Positions 1-10,739 of a DNA stretch of 64,000 bases are shown in pieces. The position numbers and the translations under genes are program-made. Each line of letters starts with the position of its first letter. The first letter of the stretch is position 1. The notes beneath the pieces are model-generated. The model ran no database searches. It had not been told where the DNA came from and saw nothing but the letters and a program-made list of their open reading frames with translations. Where the stretch lies: positions 15,919,794-15,983,793 of the forward strand of contig NC_091175.1 in NCBI RefSeq assembly GCF_040958095.1. Direction: 5' to 3'. Source of the DNA: Procambarus clarkii (lineage: Eukaryota > Arthropoda > Malacostraca > Decapoda > Cambaridae).

Positions 1-304
1 AGTGAGGATTGTATCGGTCTTTATTTGTTTTTACTCTCAGTGTCCAGGTTTATTGCTCCGGATCAACATTGGCAAAGAGAAATCCGTGAATATATGGAGC
101 TGGGTACAGCCTTGCTGACTGAGGTGTCCTAATTGTATTGATCCATATCTACGTATTAATAATTAAGGTCTGCGTAGCGCTAATGTTGGGTTTTACGTTG
201 TTCAGGTATGAGTTTCACAAGACTTCCCCAGGTGCTGTGTGTCCTCTTCTTCGAGGATGAGGGTCTTTTTAAATACAACCAGAGGTGCTGTTCCCCTATA
301 GATA
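1..304. other. Unassigned sequence
   Basis: I recognise no gene or repeat here. A short (TA)n(CA)n stretch at about 300-320 leads directly into the LINE tail that follows. Confidence 0.5.
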
Positions 305-595
305 TATATATACACACACAAGGTATGCGAACAAGAGGGACACAGGTGGACTGAGTACCCAAATCAGCCACAGGGACGTTAGAAAGAACTTTTTCCAGTG
401 TCAGAGTAGTTAACAGATGGAATGCACTAGGAAGTGATGTGGTGGAGGCTGACTCAATACAGAGTTTCAATGTAGATATGATAGAGCCCAGTAGGCTCAG
501 GAATCTGTACACCAGTTGACTAACAGTTGAGAGGCGGGACCAGAGAGCCAGAGCTCAACCCCCCGCGAGCACAACTTGGTGAGCACACACCATGT
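305..595 (+). mobile_element. LINE family H, 3' fragment (C-terminus and tail)
   Basis: This is the degenerate C-terminus of a non-LTR retrotransposon protein followed by its 3' tail. The plus strand reads RTRGTQVD, stop, then VVNRWNALGSDVVEADSIQSF, which matches the fragments at 20680-21077 (+) and 32036-32375 (-). The pattern 'VxNxWNxL...VVEAxSxxSFK' is a common post-reverse-transcriptase C-terminal signature in LINEs. Downstream comes the family tail: a GAGGCGGGACCA block, then CCCCGCGAGCACAACTTGGT and GAGCACACAC. The reading frame has a stop, so this copy is dead. The 5' part of the element is absent, as expected for a 5'-truncated insertion. Confidence 0.75.
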
Positions 596-1640
596 CGTTA
601 AATAATCCATATTGTGAGGTATCTGAGTTTAAAAACAAGCGTCCAATACATCAAATCCCTCCCCTCCCCTACTACTACTACTTAGTGTGACGTCAGCCCT
701 TGATCCCACTAACACGGTTGAAATAGGAATGATCATTATCAATCAATAGGTATTTGGGCAGGATTTCAACGAAAGAAATTCTATAAATGTAGTAATCTAA
801 TGGGCTAGGGGGCTTCGGGCGCGTTGAAATGGTGATATAAAATGGGAGTTCATCAATATTTATCGCTTACTCATGTTTTCCAAAACATTTTCGAAGCATA
901 AAGGTCGCGTACTACAGGATTTAAGGCGCCATGTTCATCTTGCGTGTTGATGAACCACGTTTGCGTACGATATTCCCCTTCTAGGTGTACGTACCATATT
1001 AACGTACCACGCGCCACGGACCTTCATCTATATCATTCACACCAGTACTCAGAACCACAATATATATGGAAGCAATTAGTGGTTAGAGGGTGGGATGGGA
1101 AGGGGGGGTGTTCAGTGGAAGGGGCAAGCCATGAGAGGGAATGGTCTAGGGGCGGGGTTGGAGAGAGGGGTGTGAGAGAAGGGGAATGTGGTTGTAGAGG
1201 GGAATAAGGAAGCTTGTTCGGTTGGGAGATAGAGAGCACAGGAAGGGCAGGAAGGGCGTGTGTGTGAAAATAGCACCAGGAAGCCGAATAGAAGATTCCT
1301 GCTTCCTTCTCCTCCTCATCCTTCCTCCTAGTGCTTATGTTGCTTCTCTCCTCCTCCCCATTACGCATCCTCTTCATGTCCCATATACATACTTTTCTAG
1401 TCTCCAGCCCCATTCACCCTAAGGATCTTTACCCTTACCCACCTTCCTCACTCCTCCTCACACACCTTCCCTGTCTCACTTCAACACTATAACCACTGTC
1501 ATCTCACACTGCATTCATCACTGTAAACAGCCTGACACCATACTCATCTCCAGTTACACTCTTTCACTGTCTCTAGTCACGCATTCTTCCCATATCTCCT
1601 TATCACAGTAGTCATTTTCACAATACACTATCAACATCCG
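596..1640. other. Unassigned; purine-rich then pyrimidine-rich DNA
   Basis: No gene is evident. About 1085-1265 is G/A-rich and 1295-1480 is C/T-rich low-complexity sequence. These create overlapping open frames on both strands with no recognisable protein. Confidence 0.5.
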
Positions 1641-1644
1641 AATC

Positions 1645-1748
1645 ATCAGGCAAGAACAGGTGCGCAGGTAAGAACACGTACATAAATAAGAATAAGTGTG
1701 TCGGAAAGTACAAGTGCGCAGGTAGGAATAGGTGCACAGGTAAATAAT
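1645..1748. repeat. Degenerate short tandem repeat (GTGCGCAGGTAAGAA-like)
   Basis: Diverged units such as ACAGGTGCGCAGGTAAGAA and ACAAGTGCGCAGGTAGGAA recur with roughly 18-40 bp spacing. The open frame on the minus strand (SYLRTCTF-type repeats) is only a translation of this repeat. Confidence 0.5.
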
Positions 1749-1904
1749 TATCAAAAAAGGTAAGTAGACACCCATGATAAAATAAGTCTTTTTTAATTAT
1801 GGCGGCGTTTACCCTACCTCAGAAGGCAAGACAGAGACGGAAGTAACTAAACAGAGCCGCGAGAAGGAGAGTATAGAGCGTCTAGAGCGACTTGTCTACA
1901 GTTA

Positions 1905-1975
1905 AGATTGATAGAGATTAAGCCACACAAGAGGTGGCACGGATATGAATAACCCGTAAGTCGACGGTTAGATCA
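1905..1975 (+). repeat. Dispersed repeat family I fragment
   Basis: The segment 'GATTAAGCCACACAAGAGG' + 'TGGCAC...ATGAATAACCCGTAAG' recurs at 34395-34445 (+) and at 44160-44215 in reverse. The three copies define a dispersed element whose type I cannot name. Confidence 0.6.
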
Positions 1976-2904
1976 AGGGAATTGCCATGGAGGAATCCAA
2001 CAATATGACGAGTCTCGCAAGTGGAAAGATTCTACTTACTGCAGTCAATAATTAGGACCTAACCATAGAGCTACAGAGTGTGTAACTCTATCCTTTACTA
2101 CCATCTACTTCAACTAATGATACTAACTGCGTACATAAGGGAATTACCACTGATTAAACTCTCTCGTGTTGTGAGTTTAAACTCACAGTCAATATATGTT
2201 GATTCTATCAAATGTTGATACGAAATATACTCGTATTGTCAAGCAATAGGTGCAGGAAGGTATGCTATCAGGTGTAGGTGAATGGTTAGAGTGGGTTTAC
2301 AGCCTATACACCGACTGTGAATGTGTATAGCTTGTATAAGCTCGCACACGGGTTAATTAGCCAGCTTAGTAGTTAACGGTAGCTCGTCCCTTACGCATGT
2401 GCCCGCATTCACAGTCGGGTTGATCATAGAAACTGTTATAGTAGACGTCGTCACCGTAGAGATGATCACAGCAGAACATACTGACTAGTTAATCACGGTA
2501 GAATATATTGGGTAACAGCTGAATATAGAACATATCGGTGATAATATTAGAATATATTGACTTGCTGATTATGGAAGAGCTTATTAACTAGCTGATCACA
2601 GTAAATCATACTGACCAGTCGTTCTCAGTCGCGCTTTGTTGTCTAAAACTTGAAATATCTTCCAGTATGTTCAATATTTCTTTTTTCACAGGAGCACACG
2701 TCTTCAGACTGCTGTTAGCAGGGAGCTTAGAATTTCGTATTCCTGCTGGCCAGCCTTATTAAATGAGATTTGCAAAGGCTCTCTGTTGCTTACGATCGTC
2801 GTCTTGGTGGTAATTCCATCTACTTTTCTTACTGCTGACAAAGTCAGCAGACATTGATTCACTTGTTCATTGATGACTCACCGCCTAGTTGATAATACTA
2901 CGCG
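1976..2904. other. Unassigned, with one inverted repeat and a degenerate tandem repeat
   Basis: A 13-bp inverted repeat, CCGACTGTGAATG at about 2309 and CATTCACAGTCGG at about 2408, encloses 86 bp. From about 2455 to 2620, diverged units resembling CTAGTTGATCACAGTAGAA recur. No gene is recognised. Confidence 0.5.
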
Positions 2905-3375
2905 AGGCTCATTATCTATCTAGGGTGTCATAATGAGGCTCATTATATATATTTAGGGTGTCTTATTGAGGCTTATTATCTATTTAGGGGTGTCATATTA
3001 AGTTTTATTATCTATCTAGGGATGTTATATTGAAGTTCATTATCTATCTAGGGATGTCATATTGAGGTTTATTATCTATCTTGGGTGTCATATTTAGGCT
3101 TATTCTATCTCTAGGGTGTCATATTTACTTATTATCTATCTAGGGTGCCATATTAAGGCTTATTATCTATCTAGGGTGTCATATTGAAACTCATTATCTA
3201 TCTAGGGTGTCATATTGAGGAATATTATCTTTCTAGGTGTAATATAAAGGCTCATTATCTATCGATGGTGCCATATTGATTTATTATCTATCTAGGGTGC
3301 CATATTAAGGCTTATTATCTATCCAGGGTACCATATCAAGGGTTTATTATCTATTTATAGTGCCCTCTCGAGGCT
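2905..3375. repeat. Minisatellite, unit about 31-33 bp
   Basis: About 15 diverged units carry the core CATTATCTATCTAGGG followed by TGTCATATTGAGG. Units vary in length and sequence, which suggests an old array. The unit length is not a multiple of three and there is no long open frame. Confidence 0.85.
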
Positions 3376-3770
3376 TATCGATAGTCCAATCGCACCGGGC
3401 CAGGCTCAATAGCATTTTACCCACCCGACTGTTGCTGCTTGCATGAGGCAGTCGCCATTAGGGAGATAATATTCTTAGCACCACATTAATGGTAAGCCCA
3501 CAGCAAGAGTGGAACAATCACGTGGCCATCAAACAGCTTGATAGTTTCCTTGAGGCAAGAGTCTGATCTTATTGGCTGACAAGGAAGCCTTGGTGGGAAT
3601 AATTTGCTCAAAGAAGTGTAGCTAATTTTTTCTTCTATATAATTTTTATTCTGTACAAAAGCTATTTAGATATATTTTTATAAATAATTCCTGTAATTAT
3701 ATTTAGTGATTATGTAATGTTTCGTTAGAGTGGTTTCCCAAATTCTCGAATTCACATATAAATTCTTATT
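3376..3770. other. Unassigned
   Basis: No gene is seen. A phrase near 3520, ATCACGTGGCCATC, weakly resembles the sequence just before the LINE-type tail at 49858. Confidence 0.4.
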
Positions 3771-3771
3771 A

Positions 3772-3850
3772 AGGCTACTCAATGGCTCGATCGATAGAGC
3801 TTCGGTCTCACACACGTGGGGTTCAAGGTTCGAGTCTCCTAGAGCCCAGA
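3772..3850 (+). mobile_element. tRNA-derived SINE head
   Basis: GGCTCGATCGATAGAGC resembles an A box and AGGTTCGAGTCTCC fits a polymerase III B box at tRNA-like spacing. The would-be acceptor arms pair poorly, so I call this a SINE promoter head and not a functional tRNA. Confidence 0.6.
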
Positions 3851-3994
3851 TGAATGGAAAATTCATTTTTCAGGATTATGTATACGTATGTTTCAGCCAC
3901 ATTGTGTGATCTCAGGTTCATACACTCACGGTATGGCCTTGGCAAAATGGTAAATGGCAAAATAAATGGACAGATTCAGGATTGTAAAACTACT

Positions 3995-4118
3995 TTACCA
4001 ACTAAATTGCAAAATCTTGTTGCTGAATGGATTTCAAAATCATATTGCTGAATTTATTTCAAAATCATGTTGTTAAATGGATTGCAAAATCATGCTGATG
4101 AATGAATTGAAAAAACAT
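3995..4118. repeat. Short minisatellite, about 26 bp unit
   Basis: Four to five diverged units of the form TTGCAAAATCATGTTGCTGAATGGA occur in a row, immediately before the foldback element. Confidence 0.7.
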
Positions 4119-4127
4119 GTTTCTTAC

Positions 4128-4308
4128 TGCAGACGAGGAGTCACAATATCGTGGCTGAAATATGTTGACTAAACCACACACTAGAAAGTGAAGGGACGAT
4201 GACGTTTCGGTCCGTCCTGGACCATTCTCAAGTCGACAATGAGAATGGTCCAGGACGGACCGAAACGTCGTCGTTCCTTCACTTTTTAGTGTATAGTTTA
4301 GTCAACAT
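4128..4308. mobile_element. Foldback element family C, copy 1
   Basis: Arms of about 65-70 bp pair across a short centre. The left arm runs from GTTGACTAAACCACACACTA to CATTCTCAAGTCGA and the right arm from GAGAATGGTCCAGGACGGAC to TAGTTTAGTCAACAT. A non-palindromic leader, GCAGACGAGGAGTCACAATA, precedes it, as in the copy at 15625. Four copies plus a degenerate one are in this window. There is no coding capacity, so it would be non-autonomous and mobilised in trans if mobile at all. Confidence 0.85.
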
Positions 4309-4679
4309 GTTACTTACTATTGATCAGAAACCCCCAAGTGCTTATTTCATCCAAGACACGATTATTACCGGGACAAAATTTAACGTTACTGACTCTAGTG
4401 TCAAATGAGTGTCAACATTCTAGATTTCTTCATTAAATCGTCAATATAATTTTTTTCCCATGTTTTCCTTCACAAGATAATACCCACAAAGACACAGTTA
4501 ACGTTTAACATCCGTTAAATTCCAATATCATCTAACCTTTGACCGTATGTCGGATGGTAAAGGGTCAGTGTTCCTAATACAGGGAGATGTTCTGAGTGGG
4601 AGCACTGACAGACGGTAACCTTTACACACATGACAGTCTGGTCTATTCATTCCTCTCTGACCATTGGTGTTCATTATAG

Positions 4680-4680
<1 letters not shown>
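4309..4680. other. Unassigned
   Basis: No gene or recognised repeat is present. Confidence 0.4.
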
Positions 4681-4756
<76 letters not shown>

Positions 4757-4764
4757 CATTATAG

Positions 4765-4799
<35 letters not shown>
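4681..4799. repeat. (CT)n microsatellite, internally duplicated
   Basis: Two (CT)n tracts are each preceded by GTTCATTATAGAGT, so the tract and its unique left flank were duplicated together. Confidence 0.95.
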
Positions 4800-4803
<4 letters not shown>

Positions 4804-4857
4804 GAGAATAGCTCACAACAACGGTGTTGATGCAAATAACACAACTCACATGTGAAC

Positions 4858-5010
4858 TGCAAGTGACGATCTTTCAGTCCGTTCTGGACCCTTACCAAAC
4901 CTAAACACCTTAAGTGTTTAGAATGGACGTAATAAGGACCCAGGGCAAAAGATAAATGACTAGGAAGGTGTTGATTAGGACCTAGGACGGACTTGATAAG
5001 GGCTCTCGAC
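4858..5010. repeat. Possible degenerate relative of foldback family C
   Basis: GTGACGATCTTTCAGTCCGT and TCTGGACC resemble the family C arm (ACGTTTCGGTCCGTCCTGGACC). Partial complements follow at about 4960-5020. Similarity is patchy, so this is tentative. Confidence 0.4.
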
Positions 5011-5119
5011 ACAGTCCGTCATCCTGAAGTTCCCAACGTCAAGAAAAAGATCAATTTAAAAGTGCCCTTATCCTAACCTACCAGAGGAATCAAATCAGAA
5101 GACGGCACAGTTCGTCACT

Positions 5120-5180
5120 TTCGCCAGCCGCTTCCATTTACTAGTACGATAATTTTTGGCCTTATGTAAAGCATACGAGC
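5120..5180. repeat. Dispersed repeat fragment shared with 50474-50535
   Basis: CGCTTCCATTTACTAGTACG and ATAATTTTTGGCCTTATGTAAAGCATACG align with a segment at 50474-50535 (CGACAATTTTTGGTCTTTGG, TAAAGTATACGTC). It forms the left boundary of the 15-bp minisatellite. The element type is unknown. Confidence 0.6.
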
Positions 5181-5200
5181 GAAAAGCGAAGTTGTTTGTT

Positions 5201-6182
5201 GGACAGGTTGTAGGAGGACAGGTTGTAGGAGGACAGGCTGTAGGAGGACAGGCTGTAGGAGGACAGGTTGTAGGAGGACAGGTTGTAGGAAGACAGGCTG
5301 TAGGAGGACAGGTTGTAGGAGGACAGGTTGTAGGAGGACAGGCTGTAGGAAGACAGGCTGTAGGAGGACAGGTTGTAGGAGAACAGGTTGTAGGAGAACA
5401 GGTTGTAGGAGAACCGGTTGTAGGAGGACAGGTTGTAGGAGGACAGGCTGTAGGAGGACAGGCTGTAGGAGGACAGGTTGTAGGAGGACAGGTTGTAGGA
5501 AGACAGGCTGTAGGAGGACAGGTTGTAGGAGGACAGGTTGTAGGAGGACAGGCTGTAGGAAGACAGGCTGTAGGAGGACAGGTTGTAGGAGAACAGGTTG
5601 TAGGAGAACAGGTTGTAGGAGAACCGGTTGTAGGAGGACAGGTTGTAGGAGGACAGGCTGTAGGAGGACAGGTTGTAGGAGGACAGGTTGTAGGAGGACA
5701 GGTTGTAGGAGGACAGGTTGTAGGAGGACAGGTTGTAGGAGGACAGGCTGTAGGAGGACAGGTTGTAGGAGGACAGGCTGTAGGACAGGTTGTAGGAGGA
5801 CAGGCTGTAGGAGGACAGGCTGTAGGAGGACAGGTTGTAGGAGGACAGGTTGTAGGAGGACAGGTTGCAGAACAGTTTGTAGGAGGACAGGTTGTAGGAG
5901 AACAGGTTGTAGGAGAACAGGTTGAAGGAGAACAGGTTGTAGGAGAACCGGTTGTAGGAGGACAGGCTGTAGGAGGACAGGGTGTAGGAGGACAGGGTGT
6001 AGGAGGACAGGGTGTAGGAGGACAGGCTGTAGGAGGACAGGTTGTAGGAGGACAGGTTGTAGGAGGACAGGTTGTAGGAGGACAGGCAGTAGGAGGACAG
6101 GTTGTAGAATGACAGGTTGTAGGAGGACAGGTTGTAGGATGACAGGTTGTAGGAGGACAGGTTGTAGGAGGACAGGTTGCAC
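5201..6182. repeat. 980-bp minisatellite, 15-bp unit, with 210-bp higher-order duplication
   Basis: About 65 copies of GGTTGTAGGAGGACA and close variants occur (GGCTG, GAACA, GAACC, AGACA). The unit is a multiple of three, so both strands stay open: VVGGQ pentapeptides on plus (5156-6112) and LLQPV pentapeptides on minus (5115-6233). The variant pattern of 5221-5430 recurs at 5431-5640 with a 210-bp (14-unit) offset, showing block duplication. Lack of codon-specific constraint and openness on both strands argue against a gene. Confidence 0.95.
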
Positions 6183-7000
6183 GACAGACATCTGCTTCTT
6201 CACGACCTTCTGGCTCCCTCGGGCTTGCAACACTTAAAATATTTCTCGAGTTCTAAGAAAATTTACTTCCAAGTAACATTCCTTGACAGGGTTCCTGTCA
6301 TCATTCCTATATCTCAGCCCATGTCTTACCAATTCCTTCTCTCCCACACACAAACTTCTCCTATAATTCGCCCTTCACACTCATCAGATAAATACAATCG
6401 AAAGCAATTGCAGCAGAACACAAAATAACGAATCATTACAACAGAATAACATATTGAAACGCAGTTTAAACACGATGTACAACAAAAACACAACCATAAA
6501 ACATAAAACGGGTTTAAACACACGATGCAAGCAACAACAGTCTATCAGAATGGAATACAACGTAACCCTAAAATCAAATCAGGAAAATAGCACCATGCAG
6601 TTTTTTTCAATATTTATATCATAGAGAATTATTGAAAGCATATTTTAATAATACATTCAAATTATAATATTTGTGCTGTTTAGTCTAATCGGTCCCGGTT
6701 TAATGCTGGCGCCACAACATTAGTTAGGAGTGGCACATGCATGTATTACATGAACCTACGTGAGACATGCTCCTCAGTATGCAGCCCAGGAATGGAACTG
6801 CTTAAATATATGTGAAACAAAACTTAAAAAGGTCCAACGATAGAAAACAATGATAAATCTTGATCTAAGGGAATTGACCTATGACTGAAGGAGGAGGACC
6901 TTTTCTATAATGCAGGAAAGATGTCATATGACAGACATAATAGTGAGCCATTTTCTCATCTCCGTGACTCATTTTCTCCTCTCACCTCCCCTCTCTAACC
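6183..7000. other. Unassigned
   Basis: AT-rich sequence with no recognised gene or repeat. Confidence 0.4.
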
Positions 7001-7512
7001 CCCCCCCTTGCCTCTTACCACCTCTTCTTTCATTTTATCTTTTTCATTCTCTCTGATTCATTTTCGCTCCTCTCTGACCTTTTTCCTCTTCCTGACCCTT
7101 TCGCCCGTCTTTGACTCTTTTCATCAGCTCACGTGTTCTCTCTCACCTCCCCTGTTCCTTCTCACCTCACCTGTTCCCTCTCACCTCACCTGTTCCCTCT
7201 CACCTCCCCTGTTCCCTCACCTCACCTGTTCCTTCTCACCTCACCTGTTAGCCCTCCCCTCCCCTCTTGTTCTTCCCTTCGCTTCCATTATTTTTATTCT
7301 CAGTTTTCACGATCATTCTTGCCCGTCGCTGCCTCCCACATTCTCTCTCTTTCATTTTCCAAGAGTCTCCCCTTTTCTACGTTTCGCTTGACACTCTTGC
7401 ATCGGAATATTTTTGGGGGGAAATCTTCCATACTGCTGGTTCTTTTATTCCTATTCTGGAGAACAAATCGCAGCTGTGGGCCTGGAAAACACCACTATGG
7501 ATTTATTTTAAG

Positions 7513-7515
<3 letters not shown>
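7001..7515. repeat. Pyrimidine-rich region with a 19-20 bp minisatellite
   Basis: The stretch is C/T-rich. At about 7134-7262 units such as CTCACCTCACCTGTTCCCT repeat about seven times. Several overlapping plus-strand frames are open only because of this composition. Confidence 0.75.

Positions 7516-7601
<86 letters not shown>
7516..7601. repeat. (AT)n microsatellite
   Basis: An uninterrupted AT dinucleotide tract. Neither flank matches the palindrome families that accompany other (AT)n tracts in the window. Confidence 0.97.
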
Positions 7602-7605
<4 letters not shown>

Positions 7606-9059
7606 TTTCTGGTATAGTATGCTTGGTTAAAACAGGTGTTTATTTCAAGTGAGTATTTTCTGCGTTTCCGTTGACAACTGATATTTTGACAACTCATTTT
7701 GTAGCTAGATTCAAGGATTTGTGGATATTTTTTGTTTTCACAGCCGAAAATTTGCTATTAAGGACTTTTTGTACAAAAGTTACACCAAGATGGAGCAGCA
7801 TCACACTTGCATGTGTTGGTAGAAACACAAAGAGTTGGAGTCACGCTGATCTCAACACACTGCTCCATTGAGTAATGTCTGCAGCATGCCTGCGTGTATC
7901 TTTTTTTTTTTTAGGTCTAACCTGTACCCACACAGGTGGGTACAGGTTAGAGACGACTTATGCCTTCTGTTAGCAGGCCGAGAGCTTTTCCCTTCCCATT
8001 GTTCATTGTAAGACTAATCTTATTAGTTTTCCCTGGAACACGTCCCGCTAATCGGCTAACACTCTGGCACCCAATTGCTGCTGGGTAAAAAGGAGCGAAT
8101 AGTTACGGATTTGCACTTAATCCTCTCTGGCCAGGACTAGATATGTGATCTAAAAATATTATTGTACAAGTCTCGAACTGGGTCAGGCTTCATCCAGTAC
8201 CATCTTTCCTGAAGCCAAAATCTGTTTAGAAAAACACGAGTTAAGTACGCTAACTACTAAACTACTGAGGCACAGCTTTTTCCTCAGCCATCAAACACTA
8301 TAACAATAACGTAGCAACATTAATTTATAAAGTTGTAGCAACGTCCAACAGCAATGTCCAGTCTGGTTAACCAGTCAGCAACCAGTAGGCCTAGTAAGGT
8401 AACGTCACAACGTGTTGTAGAACCGTTGTTACAACGTTGTGTGTTACGTTAACACGTCAGAAATATTTATTTTTGAAGAGGAAAGGGCAATCCTCTTATA
8501 CTAAATTTAGATAGACGGGCGAACAGCGTATTAAGTCTCCCTGGGGATTGTTCGACAAGAAGATTAGTTTTTACCTGGGTATTTCTGCCTTCTGGGACAT
8601 TAAATAAAATTTAATGCTTTGAGATTTTTCATTATTTTACTGCTCAATTTTATTATGCTGAGGACTCATCATGGTTGTAATTATTCTAGCAATAAATGTT
8701 TATTTATCTGATTACGTTTTCTCACTGATGGCTTACATACAAGTAGCACAAGATGTGAAAATTAGCTCACTAGTACAGAAGTAATAATAAACTTACCTAA
8801 AATAGGCTCACAATATTAAGCTAACTTACCAAGTATTATCATACTTAACAAATCATAAAAAATCATAAAGTACGATAAAAAGAGATATATTTGAAATGAT
8901 TAAGTGAATGCAAAATAATGTTACTTCAATCTGCATTTTTGATGCCACACAATATGCAATGCGCGATATACAGTACATAATATAATTTATTTACTGGCTG
9001 TGCCGTGTATATCAAGGTGGTTAGTATGTATATTTTCTAACTCCATAGCTATATTCAGT
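7602..9059. other. Unassigned, with one strong hairpin
   Basis: No gene is evident. At 7918-7951 CTAACCTGTACCCAC and GTGGGTACAGGTTAG form a perfect 15-bp stem with a four-base loop, next to a T-run. The rest is AT-rich and unremarkable. Confidence 0.5.
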
Positions 9060-9500
9060 TGTATAGCAACCGCCTTGCTTCATGCAGGTCGATGTTCGAT
9101 CCCCGATGGTCTATGTGGTTAGGCCCCCATTATTTCCCTCCGTCCTCATCTCCCAGTTCCTTGTCCTCTTTTTTCAGTTCCTTGTCCTCATTTTTCAGTT
9201 CCTTGTCCTCATATCCCAGTTCCTTGTTCTTATAGCCCAGCCCCTTGTCCTCATATTCCATCTCCTTGTCCTCATATCCCAGCTCCTTGTCCTTATATCC
9301 CAGTTCCTTGTCCTCATTTCTCAGTTCCTTGTCCTAGCTCATATCCCACCTCCTTGTCCTCATATCCCAGTTTCTTGTCCTCATATCCCAGCTCCTTGTC
9401 CTCATATTCCAGCTCCTTGTCTTTATATCCCAGCTCCTTGCCTTCATATCCAGTTCCTTGTCCTCATATCCTTTTTTTAGTGCTATATAGTCGTCCCGGC
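9060..9500 (+). mobile_element. SINE family S1 with internal 21-bp minisatellite expansion
   Basis: The left end is the S1 tRNA-like head (CTTCATGCAGGTCGATGTTC, GATCCCCGATGGTC). The right end, about 9479-9495, is the S1 terminal phrase AGTGCTATATAGTCGT. Between them about 15 units of CCAGTTCCTTGTCCTCATAT replace what is a one- to two-unit segment in the copies at 14585 and 55170. The array therefore grew inside a SINE copy. The associated open frames (FLVLISQ-type) are repeat translations. Confidence 0.75.
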
Positions 9501-9814
9501 TTACATCTCCTAAATCTCCTCATAATTACCTTACCTTATAAATTATTCCCAAATGTTTTTCTCCACAAACCCCAGAGTCATGGTCTGTTCAACAAAGAAA
9601 AACATGAATGGTTTCTACATTTTCAACATTTTATATGGCAACACATTTCAGGTAAATACCGGTTCCTTTTACACAAACTTGCCAGGAATGCTGGAATAAT
9701 ATTGTATTTAACTACACGTCGAAATATGGACGGTATTTTCATTTGGTAACCGGTGTTGTGGTGACTGGTTTGGGTTCCTGATTACCACTGGATTTCATAA
9801 TATATTTGAGTAGT
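9501..9814. other. Unassigned
   Basis: No recognisable feature in this stretch. Confidence 0.4.
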
Positions 9815-10047
9815 TAACTTGGTGATTTACATATGTAAGTGATTTTAATTTGGTGATTTATATATGTAAGCGATTTTAATTTGGTGATTTATATATGTAA
9901 GCGATTTTAATTTGGTGATTTATATATGTAAGCGATTTTAACTTGGTGATGTTTATATGTTAAGCGATTTTAATTTAGTGATGTATATATGTAAGCGATT
10001 TTAATTTGGTGATGTTTATATGTTAAGCAATTTTAATTTAGTGATTT
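9815..10047. repeat. Minisatellite, 31-bp unit
   Basis: About seven units of TGGTGATTTATATATGTAAG plus CGATTTTAATT occur, some with a GTTTATATGTTAAG variant. It abuts the (AT)n tract at 10074. Confidence 0.9.
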
Positions 10048-10072
10048 ATTTAACTGTGATTAATTTGATGAG

Positions 10073-10073
<1 letters not shown>

Positions 10074-10149
<76 letters not shown>
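10074..10149. repeat. (AT)n microsatellite, left flank of palindrome B
   Basis: Uninterrupted AT tract. A 32-bp unique stretch (GTAGCAGTCTTTCCTGTAGA) separates it from the palindrome. Confidence 0.97.
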
Positions 10150-10151
<2 letters not shown>

Positions 10152-10181
10152 TATATTTTGGTAGCAGTCTTTCCTGTAGAC

Positions 10182-10420
10182 ATATATTATTAAATATGAC
10201 CGAAAAAGTAAGATTAATAATTCTAACACGAATTTTCTCAATCTTTCGTACATTACGCTTCACTGTTGGAGGTAAATCAAAAATCAATTCTCCAAAATTC
10301 AAAATAAAAATGAATTTTGGAGAATTGATTTTTGATTTACCTCCAACAGTGAAGCGTAATGTACGAAAGATTGAGAAAATTCGTGTTAGAATTATTAATC
10401 TTACTTTTTCGGTCATATTT

Positions 10421-10430
<10 letters not shown>
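10182..10430. mobile_element. Palindromic element B, 120-bp perfect arms
   Basis: 10182-10301 and 10311-10430 are exact reverse complements, separated by only nine bases (AAATAAAAA). The same protein-like string (MTEKVRLIILTRIF) therefore reads on both strands, which is a consequence of the palindrome and not evidence of a gene. It is flanked on both sides by (AT)n. A diverged 30-bp piece of the arm occurs at 44972-45002. The nature (foldback transposon, non-autonomous retroelement or inverted duplication) is not decidable from sequence alone. Confidence 0.9.

Positions 10431-10494
<64 letters not shown>
10425..10494. repeat. (AT)n microsatellite, right flank of palindrome B
   Basis: AT tract that continues directly out of the right arm of the palindrome. 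Confidence 0.97.
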
Positions 10495-10497
<3 letters not shown>

Positions 10498-10739
10498 AAC
10501 GCCGCGGGGAATGACGAATGTATGTTTTTTTGCACCCAAGAAACGACACCATAGTTAAAAGGTACTGAACAACATTGCAATAATCAAATCTGAAAGCAAA
10601 CTTATTCTGGGAGTCATGATTAGTACGCATTTTAAGCTAAGAAAGTTACTGTTTATATTTTGGAAATAGTAATTATACCGAAATATGAGAGTACTACCGA
10701 GATTCATAATGACTTTTTCTTATGCATAAGGACAAAGAA

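Noticed and set aside
5115..6233. 372-codon LLQPV protein and 318-codon VVGGQ protein
   Set aside because: Pure translation of a 15-bp tandem repeat on both strands; no start context, domain or flanking exon signals.
10060..10539. Open frames of 159-161 codons containing MTEKVRLIILTRIF on both strands
   Set aside because: The same peptide on both strands is forced by the perfect palindrome, and the remainder is YIYIYI from (AT)n.
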